A stretch of DNA of 12,074 nucleotides from Firmicutes bacterium ADurb.Bin467 (GCA_002068815.1 MWAC01000165.1:1-12074); one strand, 5' to 3'. Counted from the stretch's first letter, positions 1 through 7,607 are shown. Numbers and translations: made by a program. Notes: generated from the letters alone by a model not told the origin.

Positions 1-687
1 GGGAGCAATGTCTACGGCATCTTTCCGATGATCCTGGGCTCCGTCTGCGTGACGGTGGGCGCGCTCGTTCTCGGCGTGCCGATCGCGCTTATGACCGCGG
101 TCTTCATGGCGCGCTTCTGCCCGAGGCGGCTTTTGGGCCCCTTGACGGCGGCGGTCAACCTGCTCGCGGGCATACCGTCGGTCGTCTACGGCTTCTTCGG
201 GCTGACGGTGCTCGTGCCTCTGGTTCGCGACGCCCTCGGCGGCAACGGCTACTCGATTTTGACCGCGTCGCTTTTGCTGGGCATGATGATTTTGCCGACG
301 GTCGCGGGCGTCGCGCTCGCGTCGATCCGCGCGGTGCCCGAGGGCTATTACGAGGGCAGCCTCGCGCTCGGCGCGAGCCACGAGCGCAGCGTCTTCTTCG
401 CGGTGCTGCCGGCTGCGCGGTCGGGCGTGCTCGCGGGCGTCGTGCTCGGCCTGGGCCGCGCGATCGGCGAGACGATGGCGGTCATCATGGTCGCCGGAAA
501 TCAGGCGCGGCTTCCCTCGGGGCTGTTGAAGGGCGTCAGGACGCTCACGACGAACATCGTCATGGAGATGAGCTACGCGACGGATTTGCACCGCGAGGCG
601 CTGATCGCGACCGCGTCGGTGCTGTTCGTGTTCATCCTCGTCATCAACCTGTCGCTGTCCCTCCTGAAAAGGAGGGCCGGGCGATGA
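1..687 (+). CDS. pstC: Phosphate ABC transporter permease PstC (5' partial)
   Basis: Inner-membrane permease subunit of the high-affinity phosphate importer; it pairs with PstA to form the phosphate channel. The reading frame is open from base 1, so the start codon lies outside the window and only the last 228 codons are seen. The visible part begins with GSNVYGIFPMILGS, typical of the PstC region before a transmembrane helix, and continues through several hydrophobic segments. AGIPSVVYGFFG and the cytoplasmic coupling (EAA-like) loop, EGSLALGAS through GRAIGETMAV, are family hallmarks that contact the ATPase. The stop TGA (685-687) overlaps the pstA start in an ATGA arrangement. The upstream neighbour is expected to be pstS, but that is outside the window. 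Identity is secure; the missing N-terminal part cannot be judged. Confidence 0.95.
   Translation, partial: GSNVYGIFPMILGSVCVTVGALVLGVPIALMTAVFMARFCPRRLLGPLTAAVNLLAGIPSVVYGFFGLTVLVPLVRDALGGNGYSILTASLLLGMMILPTVAGVALASIRAVPEGYYEGSLALGASHERSVFFAVLPAARSGVLAGVVLGLGRAIGETMAVIMVAGNQARLPSGLLKGVRTLTTNIVMEMSYATDLHREALIATASVLFVFILVINLSLSLLKRRAGR
659..676 (+). promoter_or_regulatory. Hairpin with GAAA tetraloop sequestering the pstA Shine-Dalgarno
   Basis: CCCTCCT (659-665), loop GAAA (666-669) and AGGAGGG (670-676) form a perfect 7 bp stem closed by a GNRA-type tetraloop. The 3' arm holds most of the strong Shine-Dalgarno AAGGAGG (669-675), 8 nt before the pstA ATG at 684. The stem lies in the last codons of pstC, so ribosomes finishing pstC would melt it. 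This fits translational coupling of pstA to pstC. The pairing is seen directly; the regulatory role is inferred. Confidence 0.5.
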
Positions 688-1517
688 CCGCGCGGCGCGA
701 TTGGCTTTCCCTATTGCTGCGCGCGGCGGTGTGGCTCGCGGCGGGGCTGACGTTTTCGGTGTTCCTCTCGCTCGTCGGCTATGTGCTCATCCGCGGCGTC
801 CCGAACCTGGCGCCGGAGCTGTTTTCGTGGAAATACACCTCGGACAACGGCTCGATGCTGCCGGCGATCGTGAGCACGGCGCTGATGACCGCGATCTCGC
901 TTCTGGCCGCGGTGCCGCTCGGCGTATTCGCGGCGATCTATTTGACCGAGTACGCCGGGCGCGGCAACCGGCTCGTGAAGGCCGTGCGGCTGACGTCCGA
1001 GACGCTCGCGGGCATACCGTCGATCGTCTACGGGCTGTTCGGCTACCTGTTCTTCCTCGTTCGGCTCAAGTGGGACTATTCGCTTCTGGCCGGCGCGATG
1101 ACGCTTGCGATCATGATATTGCCGCTGATCATGCGCACGACCGAGGAGGCGCTGCTCTCGGTCCCGGACGGCTTCCGCGAGGGCAGCTACGCGCTCGGCG
1201 CGGGGCGATTGCGCACGATCTTTCGGATCGCGCTGCCGACCGCGGTGCCGGGCATACTCGCGGGCGTGATCCTCGCGACCGGGCGCATCGTCGGCGAGAC
1301 GGCGGCGCTTCTGTACACCGCGGGCACGTATCCGCAGCTGCCGGAGGGGCTGTTCTCGTCGGTTCGAACGCTGTCTGTACACATGTACGTGCTCTCGAGC
1401 GAGGGCCTGCACGTCGACAAGGCGTACGCGACCGCGGCGGTGCTGCTCGTCGTCGTCGCGGGCATCAACGCGCTGTCGTCGTCCTTGGCGAAGCGGATCG
1501 CGCGGGGAAGGGGATAA
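684..1517 (+). CDS. pstA: Phosphate ABC transporter permease PstA
   Basis: Second permease subunit of the phosphate importer, 277 aa, a normal length for PstA. The N-terminus has a hydrophobic helix (about residues 10-37), then a periplasmic stretch, then further membrane segments. The pair motif [15 protein letters not shown] mirrors the PstC motif upstream. The coupling loop EGSYALGAG through [15 protein letters not shown] is the site expected to dock onto PstB. The ATG at 684 overlaps the pstC stop by 4 nt and has a strong AAGGAGG ribosome binding site inside pstC, partly hidden in a hairpin. The stop TAA (1515-1517) is one base from the pstB ATG. Nothing is unusual in the protein itself. 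Confidence 0.95.
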   Translation: MTARRDWLSLLLRAAVWLAAGLTFSVFLSLVGYVLIRGVPNLAPELFSWKYTSDNGSMLPAIVSTALMTAISLLAAVPLGVFAAIYLTEYAGRGNRLVKAVRLTSETLAGIPSIVYGLFGYLFFLVRLKWDYSLLAGAMTLAIMILPLIMRTTEEALLSVPDGFREGSYALGAGRLRTIFRIALPTAVPGILAGVILATGRIVGETAALLYTAGTYPQLPEGLFSSVRTLSVHMYVLSSEGLHVDKAYATAAVLLVVVAGINALSSSLAKRIARGRG

Positions 1518-1518
1518 T

Positions 1519-2226
1519 ATGCTGAAGTTCGACATACAAAACTTAAACCTATGGTACGGCGCGTTTCAGGCGCTGAAGAACGTGAACCTCGGCATCGAGG
1601 CGAACGGCATCACCGCGCTGATCGGGCCGTCCGGCTGCGGGAAGAGCACGCTTCTCAAGGCGCTGAACCGGATGAACGACCTGACCGAGGGCGTGAAGAT
1701 CGAGGGAAAGGTCCTGCTCGACGGCGAGGACGTCTACGGCGCGGCGGACGTGAACCTGCTCCGGAGGCGCGTCGGCATGGTGTTTCAGAAGCCGAACCCG
1801 TTCCCGATGACGGTCTTCGACAACGTCGCCTACGGCCCGCGAACGCACGGCGTGCGCGCCCGCGCGCGGCTGCGCGACATCGTCGAAAGGGCCCTTCGCG
1901 ACGCGGCGATCTGGGATGAGGTCAAGGATCGCCTGAAAAAGAGCGCGCTCGGGCTCTCGGGCGGGCAGCAGCAGCGCCTCTGCATTGCGCGGGCGCTCGC
2001 GGTCGAGCCGGAGGTGCTCTTGATGGACGAGCCGCTCGCGCTCAAGCTGAAGGAGAAGTACACGATCGCCATCGTCACGCACAACATGCAGCAGGCGGTG
2101 CGCGTCTCCGACCGCACGGCGTTCTTTTTGCTCGGCGAGGCGGTCGAGGTCGGCAGCACCGAGCGGATCTTCTCGGCGCCCGGCGACAAGCGCACCGAGG
2201 ACTACATCACGGGGAGGTTCGGATGA
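1519..2226 (+). CDS. pstB: Phosphate ABC transporter ATPase PstB with an in-frame gap removing the D-loop
   Basis: Cytoplasmic ATPase that powers phosphate import by PstC/PstA; 235 aa, against about 250 for usual PstB. Visible motifs: Walker [10 protein letters not shown] (residues 36-44), Q-loop region [12 protein letters not shown], signature LSGGQQQR (146-153), Walker B and catalytic Glu VLLMDEP (166-172), switch His in IVTHNMQQA (His188), and the typical C-terminus EDYITGRFG. Directly after DEP (junction between 2034 and 2035) the sequence runs into [10 protein letters not shown]. Normal PstB has roughly SALDPIST-x2-IEEL between these points, so about 14 residues (42 bp) are absent, including the D-loop. 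The frame is otherwise intact. The ATG follows a purine-rich GGGGAAGGGG site; the end overlaps phoU by 4 nt. The product may be inactive, or the gap may be an assembly error. Family assignment is certain; function of this copy is doubtful. Confidence 0.93.
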   Translation: MLKFDIQNLNLWYGAFQALKNVNLGIEANGITALIGPSGCGKSTLLKALNRMNDLTEGVKIEGKVLLDGEDVYGAADVNLLRRRVGMVFQKPNPFPMTVFDNVAYGPRTHGVRARARLRDIVERALRDAAIWDEVKDRLKKSALGLSGGQQQRLCIARALAVEPEVLLMDEPLALKLKEKYTIAIVTHNMQQAVRVSDRTAFFLLGEAVEVGSTERIFSAPGDKRTEDYITGRFG

Positions 2227-2867
2227 TGAGGAGCCGTTTGGACGAGCAGCTCGATCGGCTGAACGCCGAGCTGATCGACATGGGGACGCTCGTCGAGCAC
2301 GCGATCGAGGAGAGCGCGCGCTCCCTGAGCCCCCGGGACATACCGCGCGCGAAGACGGTGCTCGCGCTCGACCGCGACGTCGACCAGAAGGAGCGCGACA
2401 TCGAGGGGCTGTGCCTGAAATTGCTCCTGCAGCAGCAGCCGGTCGCGAAGGACTTGCGTTTTATTTCGGCTGCGCTTAAAATGATCACGGACATGGAGCG
2501 CATCGGCGACCAGGCCGCCGACATCGCCGAGGTCGTCACGATGCTCGACGCCGAGCGCGCGGTCGAGATGACGCTCATCCCGGAGATGGCGGGGGAGACC
2601 GTCAAGATGGTGCGCGGCGCGATCGACGCGTTCGTGCTGCGCGATCTGACGCTGGCGAAGTGGGTCATCGACATGGACGACGTCGTCGACGCTCTGTTCG
2701 TGCGCGAGAAGAACGCGCTGATCGAGCTTCTGCGCAGGGACCGGAACGCCGCCGCGCACGCGCTCGACCTTCTGATGATCGCGAAGTACCTCGAGCGCAT
2801 CGGCGACCACGCGGCCAACATCGCCGAGTGGGTCGCGTTCGCGATCACGGGGACGCACAAGGAATAG
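2223..2867 (+). CDS. phoU: Phosphate transport system regulator PhoU
   Basis: Cytoplasmic negative regulator that connects PstSCAB activity to the PhoR/PhoB pair and limits phosphate uptake. 214 aa, a normal length, mostly helical, with two tandem PhoU helical-bundle repeats. Each repeat carries the metal-binding signature of the family: [14 protein letters not shown] (residues 90-103) and [15 protein letters not shown] (from residue 189). The N-terminus [17 protein letters not shown] is also characteristic. Two adjacent ATG codons (2223 and 2226) follow GGGGAGG (2211-2217). The first overlaps the pstB stop as ATGA and is used here; the second has slightly better spacing, so the start is uncertain by one codon. 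The stop TAG lies 8 bases before the response regulator ATG. Confidence 0.95.
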   Translation: MMRSRLDEQLDRLNAELIDMGTLVEHAIEESARSLSPRDIPRAKTVLALDRDVDQKERDIEGLCLKLLLQQQPVAKDLRFISAALKMITDMERIGDQAADIAEVVTMLDAERAVEMTLIPEMAGETVKMVRGAIDAFVLRDLTLAKWVIDMDDVVDALFVREKNALIELLRRDRNAAAHALDLLMIAKYLERIGDHAANIAEWVAFAITGTHKE

Positions 2868-2875
2868 GAGGACCT

Positions 2876-3556
2876 ATGATCTACTGCGTCGAGGACAGCG
2901 AGGGCATACGAAACCTCGTCGCCTACACGCTCAACATGACCGGCTTCGAGGCGCGGGGCTTCCCCGACGGCGCGCAGTTCTTTCAGGCGCTTGCGGAGGC
3001 GGCGCCCGACCTCGTGCTGCTCGACATCATGCTGCCCGGCGAGGACGGCGTGTCGATCCTGCACCGGCTGCGCAGCGACCCCCGGTACAGCGCGATTCCG
3101 GTGATCCTGCTGACCGCGAAGGGCGAGGAGGACGACAGGGTCGGGGGGCTCGACGCCGGCGCGGACGACTACGTCGCAAAGCCCTTCGGCATGATGGAAT
3201 TGATCGCGCGCGTGAAGGCGGTGCTCCGGCGCTGCTCGAGGCGCGAGGCGGGCGTGCTGCAGCTCGGCGCGATATCGCTCGACCGCGAGAGGCACACGGT
3301 GGCGATCGACGATCAGCCGGTCACTCTTACGTTCCGCGAGTTTGAGCTTCTGAAATTCCTGATGGAGCGCCCCGCGCGCGCGTTCGGCCGCGACCAATTG
3401 CTCGACGAGGTCTGGGGCGCGGACTACGAGGGCGGGCCGCGCACCGTCGACATGCACGTGCAGACGCTGCGCAAGAAGCTCGGCAGCGCCGGCGCGCAGA
3501 TCGGCACGATCCACGGGCTCGGCTACAGGATCGGGGGAGGGGAACATGCGCAATAG
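2876..3556 (+). CDS. phoB: PhoB/PhoP-type OmpR-family response regulator
   Basis: DNA-binding response regulator, 226 aa, predicted to act on Pho-regulon promoters when phosphorylated by the kinase downstream. The receiver domain has the acidic pair Glu6-Asp7, phosphoacceptor Asp50 in LVLLDIMLPGEDG, Thr80 in VILLTAKG and Lys102 in DDYVAKPF. The OmpR/PhoB winged-helix domain covers roughly residues 125-220, with TFREFELLKFL, DQLLDEVWG, TVDMHVQTLRKKL and IHGLGYRI. The ATG at 2876 has a GGAGGA ribosome binding site just upstream, overlapping the end of phoU. A longer in-frame opening exists upstream but runs through phoU and is rejected. The last 11 bases overlap the kinase gene. The Pho assignment rests on position after pstCAB-phoU as well as sequence. 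Confidence 0.92.
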   Translation: MIYCVEDSEGIRNLVAYTLNMTGFEARGFPDGAQFFQALAEAAPDLVLLDIMLPGEDGVSILHRLRSDPRYSAIPVILLTAKGEEDDRVGGLDAGADDYVAKPFGMMELIARVKAVLRRCSRREAGVLQLGAISLDRERHTVAIDDQPVTLTFREFELLKFLMERPARAFGRDQLLDEVWGADYEGGPRTVDMHVQTLRKKLGSAGAQIGTIHGLGYRIGGGEHAQ

Positions 3557-5210
3557 GATATGGCGCGCGATGGCGCTGACGGCGCTGCTTTCGGTGCTCG
3601 CGTTCGGCGTGCTGTCGATGGGCGTGCTCTACCGCTTCTTCGCCGCGCGCACCGCGGCCGCGCTCGACAGCGACCTCGGCATTATCTCCGCGGCGCTCGA
3701 GGGCGGCGCGGGTGTCGAGGCGCTCGCCCGGGCGAACGCGGACGCGCGCGTGACGCTCGTCTTAGCCGACGGAACCGTGCTCTTCGACAGCCGCGAGCGC
3801 GCGTCGGACATGGGAAACCACCTCGACCGCCCGGAGATTCGGGACGCGCTGGAAACGGGCTCCGGCGCGAGCGTCCGGCGCTCGGACACGCTCGGCGAGC
3901 AGACGATCTACCGCGCAAGGCGCCTCCGGGACGGCTCGGTGCTGCGCGTCTCCGGGACGCAAAAGAGCGTGCTCGGGCTGCTTCTGCAGATACTGCCGCT
4001 GTTCCTGTTTTTGATCGTCGTGACCGGCTCACTGTCGGCGCTGCTGTCCCGGCGGACGACCGCGCGCATCGTAAAGCCTCTGAACGAATTGAACCTCGAG
4101 AGCCCGCTCGACAACGACGTGTACGAGGAGCTCTCGCCGCTGCTCACGCGCATGCACGTGCAGAACGCGCGCATACAGGGCTACATTTCCGAGCAGACCG
4201 CGCAGCGGCGCGAGTTCGCCGAGATCACGCGCGGCATGGCCGAGGCGCTCGTGCTTCTGAACGCGCGCGGCGAGGTGCTGTTCGTCAACCGCGCGGCGGA
4301 GGAACTGCTCGGAACCTCGCGCGAACAGGGCGAGGGAAGGTATCTGCTCGCGCTGACGAGAAACTTCCAGATCGCCTCGGCGATGGAGGGCGCGCTTGCC
4401 GGCGCGGGGACGGAGAAGGACACCGAGATCGCCGGCCGGCGCTGCCGCGTCGCGGCGAACCCGGTCAGGGCCGGCGACGCCGTGACGGGGGCCGTGATGC
4501 TGATCCACGACGTGACCGACCGCTTCCTCGCCGAGAAGGCGCGGCGCGAGTTCACCGCGAACGTCTCGCATGAGCTCAAGACGCCGCTGACGGCGATCCT
4601 CGGCTACGCGGAGATCATGCAGAACGGCGTCGCGGCCGAGGACATGCTGCGCGAGTTCGCGGCGCGCATCCACGAGGAGGCGACGCGGCTGATCGGGCTC
4701 GTCGAGGACATATTGAAATTGTCGCGGCTCGACGAGAATAGGCTGCCGAACGACCGGCGCCCGGTGTCCCTCCGGGAATTGGGCGTTCAGGCCGCCGCCA
4801 GGCTGAAGCCCGAGGCCGACCGGCGCGGCGTGTCGATCGCGGTCGAGGGGGGCGATTGCCCGGTCGTCGGCTCGCAGTCGGTGCTTTCGGAGCTCGTCGG
4901 GAACCTGCTCGACAACGCCGTCAAGTACAACCGCCCCGGCGGCCGCGCGGTCGTCCGGCTCTCGGAGTTCCCCGGCGGCGCGCGCGAGCTCGTCGTCGAG
5001 GACACCGGCATCGGCATCTCGCCCGAGGATCAGGAACACGTGTTCGAGCGGTTCTTCCGCGCCGACCGCAGCCGCTCCGACGAGGGCGGCACGGGGCTGG
5101 GGCTGTCGATCGTCAAGCACGCGGCGCTCGCGCACGGCGCGTCCGTTCGCCTGGAGAGCGAGCCGGGCGTCGGCACGCGCGTCACCGTCCGCTTTCCCGC
5201 CAAAGATTGA
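3546..5210 (+). CDS. phoR: PhoR-type membrane sensor histidine kinase
   Basis: Membrane-bound sensor kinase, 554 aa, predicted partner of the response regulator encoded just upstream. Layout: transmembrane helix 1 (about residues 8-30), an extracytoplasmic domain (about 31-140) with LADGTVLFDS typical of PhoR-like sensors, helix 2 (about 143-167), a short HAMP-like linker, a PAS-like domain (GEVLFVNRAAEELLG, about 220-325), the HisKA dimerisation helix with phosphoacceptor His342 in NVSHELKTPLTAILGY, and a HATPase domain with N box NLLDNAVKYN (from Asn453), G1 DTGIGI, F box ERFFR and G2 GGTGLGLSIVK. The start ATG follows GGGGGAGGGG and lies inside the end of the regulator gene, an overlap of 11 nt that suggests coupling. 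The stop codon lies within the -35 box of the next gene's promoter. Whether it senses phosphate through Pst/PhoU is inferred from context. Confidence 0.93.
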   Translation: MRNRIWRAMALTALLSVLAFGVLSMGVLYRFFAARTAAALDSDLGIISAALEGGAGVEALARANADARVTLVLADGTVLFDSRERASDMGNHLDRPEIRDALETGSGASVRRSDTLGEQTIYRARRLRDGSVLRVSGTQKSVLGLLLQILPLFLFLIVVTGSLSALLSRRTTARIVKPLNELNLESPLDNDVYEELSPLLTRMHVQNARIQGYISEQTAQRREFAEITRGMAEALVLLNARGEVLFVNRAAEELLGTSREQGEGRYLLALTRNFQIASAMEGALAGAGTEKDTEIAGRRCRVAANPVRAGDAVTGAVMLIHDVTDRFLAEKARREFTANVSHELKTPLTAILGYAEIMQNGVAAEDMLREFAARIHEEATRLIGLVEDILKLSRLDENRLPNDRRPVSLRELGVQAAARLKPEADRRGVSIAVEGGDCPVVGSQSVLSELVGNLLDNAVKYNRPGGRAVVRLSEFPGGARELVVEDTGIGISPEDQEHVFERFFRADRSRSDEGGTGLGLSIVKHAALAHGASVRLESEPGVGTRVTVRFPAKD

Positions 5211-5235
5211 CAGGAAAGCGATTTCCATGTATACT
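5207..5235 (+). promoter_or_regulatory. Near-consensus SigA-type promoter for the alcohol dehydrogenase
   Basis: TTGACA (5207-5212), a spacer of exactly 17 nt, and TATACT (5230-5235) match 11 of 12 bases of the housekeeping consensus. The -35 box overlaps the phoR stop codon (5208-5210). Transcription should start near 5242, giving a leader of roughly 28 nt to the ATG at 5270. GATTTCC (5220-5226) and GGAAATC (5241-5247) form an inverted repeat flanking the -10 box and could be an operator. The spacer also holds GGAAA-gcga-TTTCC. Confidence 0.75.
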
Positions 5236-5269
5236 TGGGGGGAAATCCATCATCTGGGGAGGGCAACCG

Positions 5270-6439
5270 ATGTTAAACTTTGAATTTTACAACCCGGCGC
5301 GCATCGTCTTTGGCCGAGGCGCGGAGGAAAAGACCGGAGAACTCGCGAAGCGGCTGGGCACGAAGGCGCTTCTGCACTACGGCGGCGGCTCGGTGAAGGC
5401 GACCGGCGTCTACGACAAGGTCGTCCGGTCGCTTGAGAAGGCGGGCGTGCCGTTCGTCGAGCTCTCGGGCGTGAAGCCGAACCCGCGGCTGTCGCTGGTT
5501 CACCAGGGCATTAAGCTCTGCCGCGACGAGGGCGTCGACTTCGTCCTCGCGGTCGGCGGCGGCTCCGTCATCGACTCCGCGAAGGCGATCGCGGCCGGCG
5601 TCCCGTACGACGGCGACGTCTGGGACTTCTACCTCGACGAGGAGAAGGGCCCGTTCACCGCGCTCCCGATCGGCGTCGTGCTGACGATTCCCGCCGCGGG
5701 CTCGGAGAGCTCGACCGGCTCCGTCATCACGAACGAGACCGGTTGGCTCAAGCGCGCGATGAACAAGGAGGTCCTGATCCCGAAGTTCGCCGTGATGAAC
5801 CCCGAGTTCACGTTCACGCTGCCGCCGTACCAGACCGCGTGCGGCGCGAGCGACATACTCGCGCACATGTTCGAAAGGTACTTCACGCAGGTCGAGCACA
5901 CCGATCTCACCGATAGGCTTCTCGAGGCCGCGATGAAGACGCTGTTGATCTACGCGCCGATCGTCATGGAGAACCCCACCGACTACGACGCGCGCGCCGA
6001 GGTCATGTGGACCGGCACGATCGCGCACAACAACCTCCTGAACACCGGGCGCATCGGCGACTGGGCGAGCCACAACCTCGAGCACGAATTGAGCGGCATC
6101 TACGACATCGCGCACGGCGCGGGGCTCTCGATCGTGTTCCCGGCGTGGATGCGCCACTGCCATAAGGCGAAGCCCGCGCGGTTCGTGCAGCTCGCGATGC
6201 GCGTGTTCGACGTAGACCTCGCGATGGAGGACGACGAGAAGATCATCGAGGAGATGATCCGCAGGCTCGAAACGTGGTATAAGCGGCTCGGGCTCCCGGT
6301 TCGGATGTCGGACGCGGGCATTGCCGGCGACCGCATCGGGGAGATGGCGAAGAAGCTGTTCATCGGCCAGCCGGAGCAGGGGAACTTCATGCGGCTGACG
6401 GAAGAGGACGCGCTCCAGATCTACAAACTGGCGCTGTAA
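5270..6439 (+). CDS. Iron-type alcohol dehydrogenase (YqhD / butanol dehydrogenase group)
   Basis: Cytoplasmic group III metal-dependent alcohol dehydrogenase, 389 aa, the usual length. It probably reduces aldehydes such as butyraldehyde or other short-chain aldehydes with NAD(P)H; the exact substrate cannot be read from sequence. The N-terminal nucleotide-binding half has YGGGSVKATG (Gly38-Ser41, the loop that contacts the NADPH 2'-phosphate in YqhD) and GGGSVIDSAKA (from Gly96). Likely metal ligands are Asp195 and His199 (ASDILAHMFE), His268 (SHNLEHELSG) and His282 (DIAHGAGLS), matching the Asp/His/His/His set of YqhD. The ATG follows GGGGAGGG (5256-5263) with 6 nt spacing. The gene has its own promoter, so it need not follow the phosphate operon upstream. 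It converges on the transporter gene downstream. NADP preference is an inference. Confidence 0.93.
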   Translation: MLNFEFYNPARIVFGRGAEEKTGELAKRLGTKALLHYGGGSVKATGVYDKVVRSLEKAGVPFVELSGVKPNPRLSLVHQGIKLCRDEGVDFVLAVGGGSVIDSAKAIAAGVPYDGDVWDFYLDEEKGPFTALPIGVVLTIPAAGSESSTGSVITNETGWLKRAMNKEVLIPKFAVMNPEFTFTLPPYQTACGASDILAHMFERYFTQVEHTDLTDRLLEAAMKTLLIYAPIVMENPTDYDARAEVMWTGTIAHNNLLNTGRIGDWASHNLEHELSGIYDIAHGAGLSIVFPAWMRHCHKAKPARFVQLAMRVFDVDLAMEDDEKIIEEMIRRLETWYKRLGLPVRMSDAGIAGDRIGEMAKKLFIGQPEQGNFMRLTEEDALQIYKLAL

Positions 6440-6495
6440 AAAATCCCGCGGCTCGCGCCACGGAGCACAAAGGCATGCAGAATCGCCTGTAAAAT

Positions 6496-6524
6496 CGAAA
6501 CCGACGGCATGTACGTCGGTTTCG
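6496..6524. repeat. Perfect 11 bp inverted repeat, 7 nt loop
   Basis: CGAAACCGACG (6496-6506) pairs perfectly with CGTCGGTTTCG (6514-6524) around the loop GCATGTA. It is the first of four consecutive hairpins in the gap after the alcohol dehydrogenase. A T-tract does not follow, so it is not a canonical intrinsic terminator, although a termination role at a convergent junction is plausible. Confidence 0.7.
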
Positions 6525-6525
6525 C

Positions 6526-6557
6526 GCATTTCCCGAGAGCTGAGGCGAGGGAAATGC
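6526..6557. repeat. Perfect 9 bp inverted repeat, 14 nt loop
   Basis: GCATTTCCC (6526-6534) pairs perfectly with GGGAAATGC (6549-6557). It begins two bases after the preceding hairpin ends. No coding potential or T-tract is associated with it. Function unknown; it belongs to the hairpin cluster in this convergent gap. Confidence 0.6.
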
Positions 6558-6565
6558 TCACCCGT

Positions 6566-6605
6566 CCGGCCTTCGCCCGGAAATTGTGAAATTCCAGAAG
6601 GCCGG
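6566..6605. repeat. Perfect 9 bp GC-rich inverted repeat, 22 nt loop
   Basis: CCGGCCTTC (6566-6574) pairs with GAAGGCCGG (6597-6605). The loop holds GGAAATTGTGAAATTCC, which can form a small secondary stem (GGAA/TTCC). Third member of the hairpin cluster; function unknown. Confidence 0.55.
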
Positions 6606-6611
6606 CCCTAC

Positions 6612-6638
6612 GCGTTGAAAAACGAGGTTTTTCAACGC
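6612..6638. terminator. 12 bp A/T-stem hairpin, possible bidirectional terminator between convergent genes
   Basis: GCGTTGAAAAAC (6612-6623), loop GAG, GTTTTTCAACGC (6627-6638): a perfect 12 bp stem with a 3 nt loop. It sits 12 bases past the transporter stop codon and about 170 bases past the alcohol dehydrogenase stop, so transcripts of both convergent genes would pass into it. The T-run is inside the stem rather than after it, which is unlike a standard terminator. A similar hairpin with compensatory changes lies at 11552-11579 in the other convergent gap. The structure is certain; the terminator role is inferred. Confidence 0.5.
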
Positions 6639-6650
6639 ATCGCGGAGCGA

Positions 6651-7607
6651 TTAAAATAGGGTTTCCATCAGGTACATGTAAAGCGGAATGAAGAGCAGCG
6701 ACAGCGCGGTCGTCAGCGCCATGCCGCCGGCGGCGTACTCGTTGTCGGAGCCGGTCGTGCCCGCGACGATCACCGTCTGCGACATGACCGGCATCGTCGC
6801 CTGCATGAACAGCACGCGCTGCATGAGGTCCGGCAGGCCGAACGGCGCGGACGCGAGCAACAGGAGCGCCGGGCAGATGACGAACCGCCCGAGGCAGACG
6901 GCGAGGTACCCCTTCTGCCAGCGCACGTGCCCGTTCCGAATCATCCGCATGATGATCGCGCCGGTGTAGATCAGGGAGAGCGGCGTCACGATGCTCCCGA
7001 CGTAGCCGCACGCGCTCATGAAGAACTTCGGCGGCTTGAAGCGGACGAGCAGCAGAAGCCCGCAGGCGACGAGCGTCGCGAGCGGCAGCGGGATCGCCGA
7101 CCAAAGGCTGCGCTTTTTCGGGAGCTCCGCCTCTCCGTCGCCGAAGCGCCGCATCAGCGTGTGGCCGATCGCCCAGAACATCGACGTGTTCGAGAAGTAG
7201 TAGGTCAAGGCGAGCGGCGCCGCGACGTCGCCGAACAGCGCCTTCGAGACCGGCAGGCCGATGAACACCGAGTTCGCAAACGAGAACATCGCGACGAACG
7301 AGCCGATCCTACGGCGCTCGAGCTTCATGAGCTTCGCAAGCCCCAAGCCCAATGCCGCCATCGCGATCACGCACAAGAGCACCGCCAATATGCCCGGCGC
7401 GTTCGCGATCAGTTCGTCGCGCGTGTACTGCGTGAACATCGTGTTGACGATCGTCGCCGGGAGGCCCACCATGACGACGAGCCTCGAGATCAGCGGCAGG
7501 TTTTTGTCGTCCAGCCAGCCGATCCGGTAGAGCAATATGCCCGTGCCGGCCATCAGGAACATCGCCAGCACGATTTCGACCGCGTTCGCCACCGATTGCA
7601 CGCCCAT
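6651..7607 (-). CDS. AEC-family (auxin efflux carrier-like) membrane transporter
   Basis: Integral membrane permease of the AEC/PIN-like family, 318 aa, the usual length of about 310. Bacterial members often export or exchange small organic acids such as malate; the substrate here cannot be told. The N-terminus EIVLAMFLMAGTGILLYRIGWLD and the motif FANSVFIGLPVSKALFG are characteristic, as is the C-terminal TGSDNEYAAGGMALTTALS followed by the last helix. About ten hydrophobic segments can be counted in two halves joined by a polar loop around HTLMRRFGDGEAELPKKRS. The start at 7607 is chosen because it fits the family N-terminus, has GAGGGGGG directly before it, and lies downstream of a perfect promoter. 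An in-frame start at 7736 would put that promoter inside the gene. Monocistronic; convergent with the alcohol dehydrogenase and divergent from the DnaD gene. Confidence 0.92.
   Translation of the reverse strand: MGVQSVANAVEIVLAMFLMAGTGILLYRIGWLDDKNLPLISRLVVMVGLPATIVNTMFTQYTRDELIANAPGILAVLLCVIAMAALGLGLAKLMKLERRRIGSFVAMFSFANSVFIGLPVSKALFGDVAAPLALTYYFSNTSMFWAIGHTLMRRFGDGEAELPKKRSLWSAIPLPLATLVACGLLLLVRFKPPKFFMSACGYVGSIVTPLSLIYTGAIIMRMIRNGHVRWQKGYLAVCLGRFVICPALLLLASAPFGLPDLMQRVLFMQATMPVMSQTVIVAGTTGSDNEYAAGGMALTTALSLLFIPLYMYLMETLF

Noticed and set aside
711..1535. Long open frames opposite or out of frame with pstA, and similar ones over pstB, phoU, phoR (4029-5228 -), the dehydrogenase (5273-6529 -), the DnaD gene (7622-8971 -) and yitT (10330-11616 -)
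   Set aside because: They are Arg/Ala/Asp-rich products of high GC, show no family motifs, lack ribosome binding sites, and lie over genes with clear conserved domains.
4856..5269. Upstream extension of the dehydrogenase frame into phoR
   Set aside because: The extension is low-complexity shadow sequence of phoR and would place the promoter inside the gene; the ATG at 5270 has a strong ribosome binding site and fits the family N-terminus.
6496..6638. CRISPR-like array in the hairpin cluster
   Set aside because: The four hairpins differ in sequence and there is no repeated unit with regular spacers, and no cas gene nearby.
6421..7104. 227-codon - strand open frame reading from the transporter region through the convergent gap
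   Set aside because: It is out of frame with the transporter; its tail simply reads through the hairpin cluster and has no recognisable domain.
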